A stretch of 64,000 nucleotides of DNA from Saxidomus purpurata (lineage: Eukaryota; Mollusca; Bivalvia; Venerida; Veneridae). The position numbers and the translations under genes are program-made. Shown here piece after piece: positions 39,358 through 49,255 of the stretch; the stretch's first letter is position 1; each line of letters begins with the position of its first letter. The stretch spans positions 19,597,684 through 19,661,683 of the forward strand of contig JAFMSR010000009.1 in the NCBI GenBank assembly GCA_022818135.1, read 5' to 3'. The notes beneath the pieces were generated by a model that was not told the DNA's origin, made no database searches, and saw only the letters and a program-made list of their open reading frames with translations.

Positions 39358-39798
39358 ATGTACTTAGTTTTCAACACGTTAAGACGTGCATCCAAAAACT
39401 TAATAGGGATGGATTTGTTTGATATAAAGAAAACTAAAGTTAAGAGGAGGATAAAAACGAGTACCTCTCGACAAAGTCCACGATCCGAAATGCATATACG
39501 GATGGTCCTTCCAACGGCGCAGACGGTAGCCATAGCGAAGAGCATACTTGAAAGGCAGTCAAGACCAAAAGTATCTTTAATAGAAACGGAACTGCAACGA
39601 ATGAAGGATGCCAGTAAAAAACGGAAGCGTCAATGTTCCAAACAGAAGTCAGATAGTGAAGCTTCTGGAAACAAGAAAATACGACGACAGAAACCATGTA
39701 CAGAAAACAAAACTAAGCCATTCAAGTTGAATATGGAAAAATACGGAAAAAACAGAGGATATAAATTGACTCCTCATGTTACTCCTCCTCATTCATAA
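39358..39798 (+). CDS. Hypothetical basic protein in the Polinton-type element
   Basis: A 146-residue intact frame, rich in Lys and Arg (for example KKTKVKRRIKTSTSRQ at 24-39 and SKKRKRQCSKQK at 85-96), with a helix-like middle (QTVAIAKSILERQ) and a C-terminus ending HVTPPHS. There is no signal peptide or membrane segment. Its base composition is less AT-biased than the flanks, which supports it having been coding. Basic, nuclear-localisation-like composition would suit a DNA-binding or virion-core-like role, but that is only inference. I recognise no family. It lies on the same strand as the integrase fragment and the broken gene at 40430-41281. It may itself be a fragment of a longer gene, since the ATG is close to the minisatellite. 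Confidence 0.5.
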   Translation: MYLVFNTLRRASKNLIGMDLFDIKKTKVKRRIKTSTSRQSPRSEMHIRMVLPTAQTVAIAKSILERQSRPKVSLIETELQRMKDASKKRKRQCSKQKSDSEASGNKKIRRQKPCTENKTKPFKLNMEKYGKNRGYKLTPHVTPPHS

Positions 39799-40084
39799 TC
39801 GAGAAGCCAAAAGGATTACTTTATTAGTTGGAAGTTGAAAAACCATGTATCAATGTGATATTTGTTTTAAAGGTAACGTCCTTATCTTGTAGGACATAGA
39901 TGTCATGAAAAAAAATGAATTATATAAAAATCATAATTTGGTAAATAATTTGTCAGAAGAAGTGGTAGCCAATGTTGTACAAGTAAGAAGATATAGCTAT
40001 TTTTTTTATTTACGTTGTTGTTGTACCATTTTTGTTGGGTAGCAAAAACCTATCACTATTTTCCGATTTCAAAATTTTATTTAC

Positions 40085-40279
40085 ATGACTGATAAAACTG
40101 GAAAATGTTTTTGTTTGAACCATAAAGCGTCACATTATATATCCAACAGTAACACAGTTATCTTGCTACCTATCCCCTTTCGACGGCTGCGACCGGCAAA
40201 TCGTGTTATATATGTTGCGGTAGCAAAAAGCCAAGGTGAGAGAAAAAAACAAGAGTACTGGGTGTATGAAAAGCCGTAG
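40085..40279 (+). CDS. Short hypothetical ORF, doubtful
   Basis: A 64-codon frame whose last third (VAVAKSQGERKKQEYWVYEKP) has coding-like composition, while the first half does not. It could be the tail of a decayed gene between the basic ORF and the frameshifted gene. No family was recognised, and the start codon is arbitrary. Confidence 0.25.
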   Translation: MTDKTGKCFCLNHKASHYISNSNTVILLPIPFRRLRPANRVIYVAVAKSQGERKKQEYWVYEKP

Positions 40280-40429
40280 ATGGTTGAGATCGTTGTCATT
40301 TGGCTATATATAATATTTTTTTTAAATAATGACGTTTCGAGCGGTTTAGAGTCCTAAAAATGATATTTGTTTTACAGGATTTGGGAGACGGGACAATATG
40401 TTGCGTCATAAAAGATCTAACATACCAAC

Positions 40430-41281
40430 ATGGATTCAGACGAAGATACAATGTCAGAGAGTTCCCTACAAGTTAACCGTTGGAGTCGGATACTGAGAAT
40501 GAATACAATGACAGCGACGATAAAATGTCTACGACTTACGAGGACTCTGTGGATATTGATCCTTGGCAAACCATAGTAGATGAAGCATTTACAGAGTGTC
40601 AATCTCGGTTTTGAAACTGAAGTCAGTGAACTGATGGACGAAGATAGTGATATCAGCGAAAGTGAGGCAGAGAAAATGTTTTCGAAGATATGACAAACAC
40701 CTAAGAAGAGCCATTATGGACACATTTGCTAATAAAGTGCATTGGTTTAATGTTATGAAGAAAGACCCCATCTTTCAGTCTATAAAGAACACTGTCAATC
40801 AACTCATTGAAACTGAAGACTATCAGGCTGATGAAGCTCTGAAGTATGCTGTTCTGAAGCGGAGGTTTCTATTTGATAAAGTACTGAACAATTACGAGAT
40901 TCCTGAGCTGGAAGGAGAAGATGAAGAACAAGTAGATGACATTTCAGACTGAGCAGTACTGGAAAGATTAGATCTTCTTTGGAACGTTTGTCCGTGCTTA
41001 GATTTTTTGACATACAGAAGCGTGGGCTTGTTAAAATGTATTCAAAACCATAACGTCGAGAAAGGGAAATGCTGTCATCGAACTCATAAAACGCCTGGTT
41101 GGAAGTGAAACGTGATATTCTCTTGAATACGAAAAACTGAAACTTTGAACTGCATCAACAGATGAAGCAGACTTTGTAGATATCTTTTTCCTGCTATCAA
41201 CACATTGAGGACTACTGCTATTCTTCCATCTATTTCTGGATATATAAATGGTGATAGTTATGTTGATAACGGACGCTAAAC
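40430..41281 (+). pseudogene. Frameshifted Polinton-associated gene of unknown function
   Basis: Coding-like segments follow one another in changing frames from the ATG at 40430. An acidic Ser/Asp/Glu-rich start (MDSDEDTMSESSLQV) is followed, after a shift, by a segment containing DPWQTIVDEAF and, after another (between about 40616 and 40690), by YDKHLRRAIMDTFANKVHW, MKKDPIFQSIKNTVNQL and ALKYAVLKRRFLFDKVL. A stop lies at 40950-40952. Beyond it, further segments (ERLDLLWNVCPCLDFLTYR, and AINTLRTTAILPSISGYING ending near 41278) look like the continuation with more stops. The layout, an acidic N-terminus then a charged helical region, resembles unannotated proteins I associate with animal Polintons, but I cannot name the family. 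At least three frame disruptions make it non-functional. Confidence 0.55.
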
Positions 41282-42217
41282 GAAACAGAAACAATCACTT
41301 TGAAGAATGCACTTTGTGTTTGCTATATGCATTGATTTGGTGTTGTATAAAAATAAAACGTATTAACTACTACTCCATGATGATGTATTTGAATGTATAA
41401 GTGAGAAATAAACTTAATTATAATATTCTTTCTAAAATGTTATTTTTTGATCTGATTACACTGTCAAACTGTTCCCCATCAAAAATTAAAGATATTCTCT
41501 ATCCGCTGCTTCTTCCTAGTACTTGCATAACGTTTAAAAAGAATAAAAGAATCATTTCAGTTTAAATGACGCTATGACATATAAAGTTAAAACGAAACAT
41601 TTAAGTTAAGGTCTTGGTGCACAAGCAATTTGCTAACTTATTGCATACATTTTTACGCAGATACATTTTATATATCAATATGTTTGTATACAGTATCTAA
41701 TATAATATCTCATAAAACATTTTACTACTCGCGTCTTCACGGTCGTTTGTGTTTTATAACCCATACCGTATTACGAAAAAATAGCTGCAGATTACAATTT
41801 AGTATTTCACTGTAGGTTACCATGACTGATTTAACACATTAACATTGGTTGTACAATAAGGGTACGAGTGCATCACATATTCTAATATATATATTGATCA
41901 TTCATACAAAAACCTGTAGTATTAAAGTACTGTATAATGTCATTAGTATCCTTCCAATCAGTCTCTCAGTGAGAAAATGTAAACAATACAAACCATACAC
42001 ATTGGACTTGTCACTTTTTGTGATTGTTCAACCATGTTTTCAAGTAATTATGTTATACTTGGGTAATCGTACGTAACTGGCAAGGAATTCAACATAATTA
42101 AGTGAGGAAAACAAGAAAGCACACCTTTTATGAAACTGGTCATCCGTATTAGCAATAAATTCAAACCGATACTTGGGTAGTACATTTGGAAGTGAATTGG
42201 CTGCATAGTGTCCAAGG
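41282..42217. other. Central AT-rich DNA between the broken gene and the right arm
   Basis: No supported gene. AATAAA-type signals (41350, 41407) lie just after the broken gene and could have served as its polyadenylation signals. Confidence 0.4.
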
Positions 42218-42498
42218 AATTTACTCATCCCCACTGGAAATATCCTGGTGTTACCAGAATCCATTTTAATACATTTAAAGACTGTGTATTTCTAATAGTA
42301 TTGCAAAACTTTCCACACGTGGATTATTTTCAATATTCATGCAACGTGTTTGATGTACTACAGCCATGTATGCACATCATGGGACAGCCCCGGAACGTAC
42401 GTCATGCAGCGGTGACAACAATGCCACCAACCACAACCTTGTATGTAAACTTCAGGCTTGTTCACATAATAGATTCGAAGCTCAATTTAATCCATTAA
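42208..42498 (+). other. Arm ORF pair, possible coding remnant (right copy)
   Basis: A 96-codon frame begins 10 bp outside the right-arm boundary and reads outward, with segments such as HPHWKYPGVTRIHFNTFKD. An overlapping frame (42366-42557) is the one also open in the left arm. No motif is recognised. Function, and even coding status, are unproven. Confidence 0.2.
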
Positions 42499-44513
42499 AC
42501 AACCACTGTAATATAACTGTATTGTCAGGTAGTGGAAATAGTAATTTTAACTTTTAAAATTCACGCGATCCATTATGATAGCACTTACATTACATGAAAA
42601 TGCAAACATTAGGATATTTCTACTGGGGAGAATAAAAAATCATAGGCATGGGAGATCAATTAGGAGAGAAAAACACAAATTAAATTTTAGTCAGCTGTAC
42701 CTTGTTTATTGGGTTTATCGCCCGTTTCGTTTTTAAGTCATGTCAGATGGACAATTTACCTAATCATGGTTCCTGGGACGGATCAGTGCAAGACCCATGG
42801 AATTTAAATAACATGCATTCTGTAATTTCTGAGATATGGATTTAGCATAAAAAACGTTCACCAGTTAAGTACAAGAAAGGAGCAAAACTCTGTTAAAATG
42901 CAGGTCAGGATTATTGGGTTTGGCAAGCGTCCTTACAGTCAGAACCCTAAAGGTATGTATAAAGATTTAAGGCAATACCGTCTATGGGTGTTGCTAACAA
43001 AACTTTAACCAAAGCATTACCGACGACATGTAGTTTTAAAAAATAAAGTTCTTAATACCTTTCAATAAAGTTGAACAAAATTTAGATGTATGTAATGTAT
43101 CTTAAATGAGGCATAACATAGCCTCTTCTTCTCTTCTTTTCCTTCATCAAGATATATGTAGGTTAAAATCAGTATCTTGGTATCACCATATGTTGTTGTT
43201 TTTTTTTGGTCTGTTTTATTATAAATTACATTCACAGTTTTGTGATGTGAGTTTGATAGTATGTGTTATCAAAAATCAAATATTTTCTGATTCTAGTATA
43301 GTCAGTTTGCAATTCAAAAAAAACATGATAAATCTTAAATATCTTTAAAACCAATCGTCCAATATTGATGACATTTGACACAGGTTCATAAATTGACCAT
43401 ACCAACTCTGAAAGTAAAAATCAATTTTCTTCAATTTTTAAAAGTTTTCTTCTTTGTTCTAGAAATTTAAAATTTACGAAGAAACGGTGGGTAAAACTAC
43501 ATTCCATTGTCACTTACAGCAAACCAAAATAAATGAAAAATTGTAATACTATTTTCAGTTTCTTGAGGTTAGTTAACATTGGTGGTAAACCAAAATGTTA
43601 AAACTGTGAGAGGCCTTTCCTTTCTATACGGTCGTTTTATAATGTTTCCTGTTGAAAAAAAGTAGCAAGAAAAAGATAGATGACCTCTAGAGGCCCAAAC
43701 CTGTATGACATGTTTAGTGAAGGGTGAAGGTTTGCAGTGCAACGATCCATGGTAAAAACTGGCTGTTGTATTTTGAAGAAAACCACGTTTTGCCCACAGA
43801 TGTCAAGCTTTCATAGACCTATGTAACTTTTAAAATTTTTCAGTTTGCTGTTAATTTTTTGTAGAGTTGGTATAAGTGTTTTTATACAAATGTGCCAAAT
43901 ATTGACTTTCTTTTCTCTAATACTTAATGAGAAATTTGAATTTTATCGTGTTTTTTTCAATCGCTAACTGACTATAATAAGTATACTTTTTTCATACAGA
44001 TACCGGTATCTTCTCATAGTTTAATCCAAAAGTATGTTAAAAACTCAACTGTCATACTATTTCCATACTGTCAAACATAAATTTTAATCGTTCATGCTGT
44101 TTTAGATTCAAACTGATTGAAATAACAATTCAAGTGACGTGGCTTTTAGTTACTTATCTGATGAGACTGCACGGATGCGTAGACTCATCTGAAATACAGG
44201 TGGTCGCGAACGCACTTTGTTGTTTTTCTCGTGGCGCGACCCGTATATAGCTTTTAATCTAAGTGTACACTGTTTTTTGTTCTTAATTTGTTCTTGATAT
44301 GTATATTGTTAGTTACGGGTAAAATTAGATCAATAATTTTTATACATGATTTGAGAGACGTTACACTTAAATGAACCTTCTGGTGATTGCGGTCAGTTTT
44401 AATCCGTACAGGTTATTCTGAATGCAAACTGTTTTAAATCGTAATTTGTGTGACGTGGCTCATATGATGTTAAAATCAGGGGTAGATATTTTCGGGTGAT
44501 TTGTTACATATTT

Positions 44514-44827
44514 TTATAACAGTTCAAAATACCTCACACCATCATTATATTCAGTCAGGTTTGTCATGGATAACAGATCCACATCTAATTGTTCTCCAAT
44601 AGACGCCACTCTAACTTGCGCGGTCTTGAATTTATACCCTCTTCTTGGCTTTTTGTAAGGCATACGCATCCTGATCATTGATCCATTGTTTGATAAAGTT
44701 TAAGGAAAATCTTCCAGGAAATTTCTTATTCAGTACCTGAAATAGCTTTTTGGGTCCCGAAAATGCAGCAGCCTTTTTTCGATTTAAAGTAATAATTTCT
44801 CAACACTTCATCATTTGGTCTTTCCAT
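44514..44827 (-). pseudogene. Frameshifted twin of the integrase fragment
   Basis: The inverted counterpart of 35974-36282 is 314 bp rather than 309 bp. The five extra bases come from one extra A in the A-run before GGCTGCTGC, one extra A before GCCAAGAAG, and a GGG insertion after AAGAAGA. The first single-base insertion breaks the frame early, so this copy cannot give the 102-residue product. It confirms that the arms have diverged since they were made. Confidence 0.85.
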
Positions 44828-45115
44828 GATGGCAGTCCAAGCTATTATGCCAATAAATCCAGATGTTTTTTAGGGTTTTTACATCAAAAAATTATACTTT
44901 ACATAATTTAGCTTTTTATCAAGAATGACATTCCTTCATTTGAGCCCATTATCCATACTAAAAATATATTCTCCAGGTGGTGTATCGTTTAAACTATAAA
45001 GTTTGTCACGCTGTGCTTCACGTCTGTGTTTTATGTTCCCAGTTTCACAACATGGTGTCTCCGAGTGCTTTTGTACTTAAGGGACGTAAACGCACCATTA
45101 GTGCCCTTTTACCTC

Positions 45116-45235
45116 CCAGTGCCTTTTTACGTCTTCTGGGATGTATTTCCACCCCAGTACCTTTTTACATCTTCTGGGATGTATTTCGCACCCCCAGTAC
45201 CTTTTTACATCTTCTGGGATGTAATTCGCACCCCC
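45116..45235 (-). repeat. Subterminal 40-bp tandem repeat, three units (right)
   Basis: Inverted counterpart of 35565-35684. The innermost unit has lost bases (TTTCCACCCCAGTACC instead of TTTCGCACCCCCAGTACC). Confidence 0.9.
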
Positions 45236-45249
45236 ATTTCCCTGCTACT

Positions 45250-45255
45250 GTTAGG
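45250..45255. other. Target-site duplication, right (GTTAGG)
   Basis: Exact repeat of 35545-35550, immediately after the CTACT terminus. Confidence 0.93.
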
Positions 45256-45565
45256 AGCAAAGAGTAAAATTACTCTGTAAGAAAGTTTACTTGTATTACT
45301 GAGTACGTTCTGTCTCTCTTGCTTTTTGCAAATGGCGTAAGGAGGAAACAGTGAAGTAACTCCACCTTTCTTAATTAAGTCAGTACGATAGTCATCCTTT
45401 GTTTTTTAGCAGATGGCGTTAAAAGAACAAGGGAAGTAACTTTTTTTCAATACCTTATGTCAGCATGATTTTCCCCCTTTTTGCAAACGGCTCAATGAAG
45501 AAAAATGAAGAACACCCAGTCTTTCGTAATTAATGTCAGTACGATTTCACAAAAGCAGATTTACT
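45256..45565. repeat. ~80-bp satellite array, right part
   Basis: The same unit as 34730-35550, with marks at about 45330 (GCAAATGGCGTAAGG), 45411 (GCAGATGGCGTT) and 45484. Removing the element and one GTTAGG copy joins the arrays into a unit of about 87 bp, close to the array period. This confirms that the boundary calls are right. Confidence 0.85.
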
Positions 45566-45959
45566 CGTTTCCATCTGGGAAAAGGTTACATTTTTTACTC
45601 TTTTTATTTTTTTGTCTATGCGCTTGTAAGATTTTGTATATATGGTTTATTTCAGACTTTGTTGCTGGGACATGTACATAATGTACTTGCAACAAAAGGA
45701 TAGTACTGATTCTGCCCCTGTAAAATAGATGTGCGTCGTCTTATGGTGTACACGGGTCGCGAAGACAGACTATATTACCACCATCTGGTACGTTTTTACA
45801 TTTAATTATTTAACATCGTTTTTATATGCTGATGGGAAAGGCAGGCATACTTATAGGTTAAACGACATACTTCGTCCTTGTATTTTCTTTTTTCTTCAGC
45901 TTACTAAACGTTCAAATGAATGTACATTGTACGTATTTTATTGGCTACATGTGTACGGG
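45566..45959. other. Non-coding, nothing recognised
   Basis: Linker between the satellite and the Ty3/Gypsy remnant. It could include further decayed retroelement sequence, but no motif is visible. Confidence 0.35.
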
Positions 45960-46592
45960 TGAGACCTACGAGAGCAGAGTGTTTAAAGAGTTGTGCAGAT
46001 TGCTGGAGTGAAGAAGGTACGGAAAAGTGTTCGGAACCCGAGATGCAATGGCCAAGCCGGAAGATTCAATCAGACCCTAGTGAGCATGATCAGAGCTTAC
46101 CTTCAAGGTGAACAGGGGAACTGAGACATGAACCTAGGTTGTTTGGCTGGAGCATACCGTGCAATACTGAATGAAACGAGTAAGTTAACTCAAGATGTGA
46201 TGACTTTGGGAAGAGAGGTGCGACTGCCATCATAACTTGTGTTTGGTAGTTTGTTCTTGGTACCAGTAACCAGTTCTGGTGACCATGTAGGCAGTATCCG
46301 TACAATCACATGCCATAGCCAGAATACACTACAAAAGTCAGAAGCAAGGAGGTATACGACAAGAGAATGCTGATGAATGACTACAAAAAGGGCGATGTCG
46401 TGTGGTGTCTGATGGAGACTCGGAAGACTGGAGAAGCTCTCAAACTGCAACCAACATAACAAAAGCCCATGCATGGTGTCAAGAAATCAGTCTCCTTTAA
46501 CATTTGTCATTCAGTTATATGACCATGGTTATGAGCGTGTTGTCCATCACAACAAGCTGACGCCATACGAAGGATTCAATGTCCCAAAATGA
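45960..46592 (+). pseudogene. Ty3/Gypsy retrotransposon integrase, C-terminal remnant
   Basis: Successive frames give YESRVFKELCRLL, GVKKVRKSVRNPRCNGQ, RFNQTLVSMIRAYLQGEQGN, then CLAGAYRAILNET, TLGREVRLPS, MLMNDYKKGDVVWCL and, near the end, ERVVHHNKLTPYEG. This order is the second half of the rve integrase core (the G-ERFN-TL helix and the AYRA...GREVR loop), followed by the GD-VW domain and the VHHNKLxPY end of Ty3/Gypsy Pol. An in-frame TGA interrupts after EQGN and at least two frameshifts are needed, so it is dead. The reverse transcriptase and gag portions are absent upstream, where the satellite begins. Confidence 0.8.
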
Positions 46593-46935
46593 AGCAAGAA
46601 AGTACAAAAAAACAAAAATAATATCAAACAGGGAATGCCACGTACCAAAAACGCAGCCTCCCCAAAACGAACCCCACAGCACCCAGAAGTGCACCCACCA
46701 ACACACACAAACACACCAACGACACACACACCAATCATGTACACACACACATATACACTACCAACACACACTAGCATACAAAGCAAACACACGAGGACAA
46801 AACGAACAATTAAAGGAACACAGTGGGGCACCGCCTTGGAACGGTCGTGGCAAAAACACCACTGGGGGCTTAAACCGGTTTATGGTGCGCCCCAACCTCA
46901 CTCTTACCCCACCATGTTCCAAAGTCACAGGACTG
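46593..46935 (+). mobile_element. 3' region of the Ty3/Gypsy remnant
   Basis: Directly follows the Pol end. It contains AACAGGGAATGCCACGTACC, an ACACACACC-rich tract, and CGGTCGTGGCAAAAACACC...AAACCGGTTTATGGTGCGCC. The AGGGAATGCCAC...AAAAACGCAG block recurs in inverted orientation at 49763, 50370 and 56761. Open frames here (up to 130 codons) arise from the AC-rich tract. No clear LTR pair is visible in the window. Confidence 0.55.
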
Positions 46936-47379
46936 TAAATAAAGTAATCCTGCTAGGTGAATCTCTAAACCAATGGAAAAAAAGGCTGGTATGTAAAACA
47001 CAAAAATGCTCGTGTATAAATATATAAAAGCAACCTTGAGAACCAAAAAACGTATGTACTCAATGCCTTTGCAGAAGGCAGGCCCAGAGAAACACCTTAA
47101 GGGCCCGACGAACGGCCAGGAAAATCAAAGGCACCAGACTGCTAATTTTGATTCATATATTCAGATTCGTATTTGACAGTGTTATTATATTTTGTACACG
47201 TGTGATTCCTGAATAAAATATAGCTGATAGTCACCATGTTTATAGACTAATGATTACTGGCGCTATTAATGTAAAACGACTTTAAGAGACTCCGGTATAG
47301 ACATCAATCAGTTAACTCGCGATGCGAGGATCAGTCAACACCTTCCTTACCAAATTGGCTAATAGGTTTTTTTTTCTCA
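46936..47379. other. Non-coding; possible polyadenylation signal
   Basis: GAATAAAATA near 47211 could be a polyadenylation signal for the retroelement or for another transcript. No gene was recognised. Confidence 0.35.
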
Positions 47380-48850
47380 TTTCAGAACACTATGGTAGAA
47401 CCTCAATATGCTGAAATGTATGCCTGTCTTCTCTGTGAAACAGCTGGGAAGACTATGTAGAGGTCCAGTACCGCTTAGCTGCCGACGTATACAAGCATCG
47501 TCTGGCATTAGACAAGACTACGTTTTAACCTTGATGAACCACGTCTCAAAGAACAGTCGTCATTGTCTTGCCGCTGCTAATACGAGATCCACTGACAAGC
47601 GTTACTTGGTTGATAAGCCCCATCCATCTTCATAGAGAGTATTATAGAGAACTCTTTTCTGTTTAAGCTTTGCGGTGTGTCAGTCAAGGTAATACAGACA
47701 ACCTTATATACAATGAGGGAGAATTCTACAGGGAACCAGAACAGTCATGTAGTTAACTCTGTTCCAAGCATGAATTCCAGTACCTCTAGTAATGGCTTGA
47801 TAAATGTACAGCTTACACCAGAGATGCTTGCTAATCTTCTACAGTCTCTCCAACAGTAAAACCGCAATTTAATGTTATGTCCTTTTCAACTGCACCTGAG
47901 ATATGGTCATACAGCCCAACTGTGATATATGTACATGTACCATTGTATACACCAACACCGATCACACTTTGTACATCACAACTATATAGTACATCACAAC
48001 TGTTAAAGTCTCCGTCATTCATACAAACATTGAAGACGGCACCGCTACATCATACAGCAACTACTCTGCTGAATTCTACTAGTACTAGTATATCTTTTAG
48101 TCATCCCTTCACAGCAAAGCCTTTGGTAAGCAAGTAACTGAACAATTGTTTATTCATATTGCCCAGGCACGTCCTGAAGTCAGAACTCCATTGCTCACTC
48201 AACAGTTGACTACTAGCTCATCTGGTGACGATTTAGCACTGCAGCAGCAGCGATGGTCAACACTAAACCCCACAGTTTAGTGCTACAACTGAAAACATTT
48301 TGCTATATCTCTTAGGTGTAAATGATAATGATACATCACAGTTTGGATTTGGTTTCAGCGATAACTGGTTAGAATGTTGGGCTACAGATAAGCAGAACAT
48401 TCACGCTCTTGCTGTAAATGATGAAAATCCCATATCCATCTTGGTAACCAATGAGAGAGAAAACAATGATGGTGAACCGGATGCAAAACGATTAAGACGT
48501 GACACAGACAATAGAATAGAATGACTTCTGCACAAAATTCAAGAAATTTATGTTTCAATATTCAAGTATAAAAATGTACTTAATATTCAGCATTTTCAGA
48601 ATTATGATAATTAACTTTCCATTATCAAGTTAACAAACTTTTCAATGTCTGTACAAACTCAACTGTATGATTTAATATTGTGGTTATATTACACTAATTG
48701 TTTTATTTGCAGGTGTGACAATGTTATCGTCCCGCCATCAGGGAGGTTCTCGGTATCCTGGAAATAGGAGGCAATGCATGGCTAATTCTGTTCAGTGTTT
48801 ATTAACTTCAAGAACATTTGTTATATCTAAGTGGGCATAATCAACACTTG
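47380..48850 (+). pseudogene. Decayed multi-exon-like coding region, unknown, with possible cysteine-peptidase-like segment
   Basis: A polypyrimidine-CAG acceptor at about 47375-47386 precedes coding-like segments in shifting frames: WEDYVEVQYRLAADVYKHRL (47443 on), INVQLTPEMLANLLQSLQ (47800-47859) and, in the frame 48300-48524, DNWLECWATDKQNIHALAV. A second TTATTTGCAG acceptor (48706-48715) precedes HQGGSRYPGNRRQCMANSVQ and ISKWA-stop-STLVNN. The GxRRQCMANSV pattern recalls the active-Cys start of OTU- or herpes-tegument-like peptidases found in some animal transposons, but this is weak. Several stops and frame changes make it a pseudogene. The region is cut by poly(A) at 48887. It could be part of a transposon or an old host gene. 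Confidence 0.35.
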
Positions 48851-48886
48851 TGAATAATAAAAAAATTCATAATAATAACCTCTTAT

Positions 48887-49038
<152 letters not shown>

Positions 49039-49066
49039 TTTTATAATTTAATACTTGTAAGTCATG

Positions 49067-49255
49067 TAAAGCTGCTCGCTCTCAGATTTTGGTAAAAAAT
49101 TAAGTTCTGTATGTAAACAGCGTGTTTTAGAACATATATTCAAATAAAAAGGCTCCAGTATAAATTCCTGTCACATATACCTCTAAATTTCAAATTATAC
49201 GCTACCAAATTCAAAAGCGTTGCAAACGCTTTTGACATTTCAATATATACATATA
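49067..49255 (+). mobile_element. MITE family A, 5' half only
   Basis: TAAAGCTGCTCGCTCTCAG, TTTTGGTAAAAAATTAAG, AAAAGGCTCCAGTATAAATT and CTACCAAATTCAAAAGCG agree with the first half of the copy at 18568. The element then stops within the CATTTCAATATATACATATA stretch. The right terminus is missing. Confidence 0.8.

Larger units (their letters stand above)
35551..45249 (+). mobile_element. Polinton/Maverick-type element with ~3-kb inverted arms, non-autonomous
   Basis: Seen: termini AGTAGCAGGG and CCCTGCTACT, perfect 6-bp flanking duplication GTTAGG, total 9,699 bp, inverted arms of 3,061 and 3,032 bp, and a Polinton-type integrase start 423 bp from each end. Known: Polintons start with AG, make 6-bp duplications, usually span 15-20 kb with terminal repeats of about 0.1-1 kb, and carry an integrase, protein-primed DNA polymerase B, packaging ATPase, protease and capsid genes. 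Inferred: this is an internally deleted derivative whose left end, with the integrase 5' portion, also occupies the right end in inverse orientation. No polymerase, ATPase, protease or capsid motif was found. Arm divergence and coding decay indicate an old insertion. Confidence 0.85.
42218..45249 (-). repeat. Right inverted arm of the Polinton-type element
   Basis: Reverse-complement counterpart of 35551-38611, starting at AATTTACTCATCCCC. It is collinear throughout, with scattered substitutions and small indels. The integrase start codon is 422 bp from this end versus 423 bp on the left. The 43461-43572 patch does not match the left arm. Confidence 0.93.

Noticed and set aside
35551..45249. 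Inverted arms as a pure assembly palindrome
   Set aside because: The arms differ by substitutions, indels and a ~110-bp patch, and the outer ends have a perfect target duplication in a continuous satellite, none of which a simple mis-join would give.
46579..47027. 119- and 130-codon open frames
   Set aside because: They arise from the AC-rich 3' region after the Ty3/Gypsy Pol end; composition is Thr/His/Pro-biased in all frames.
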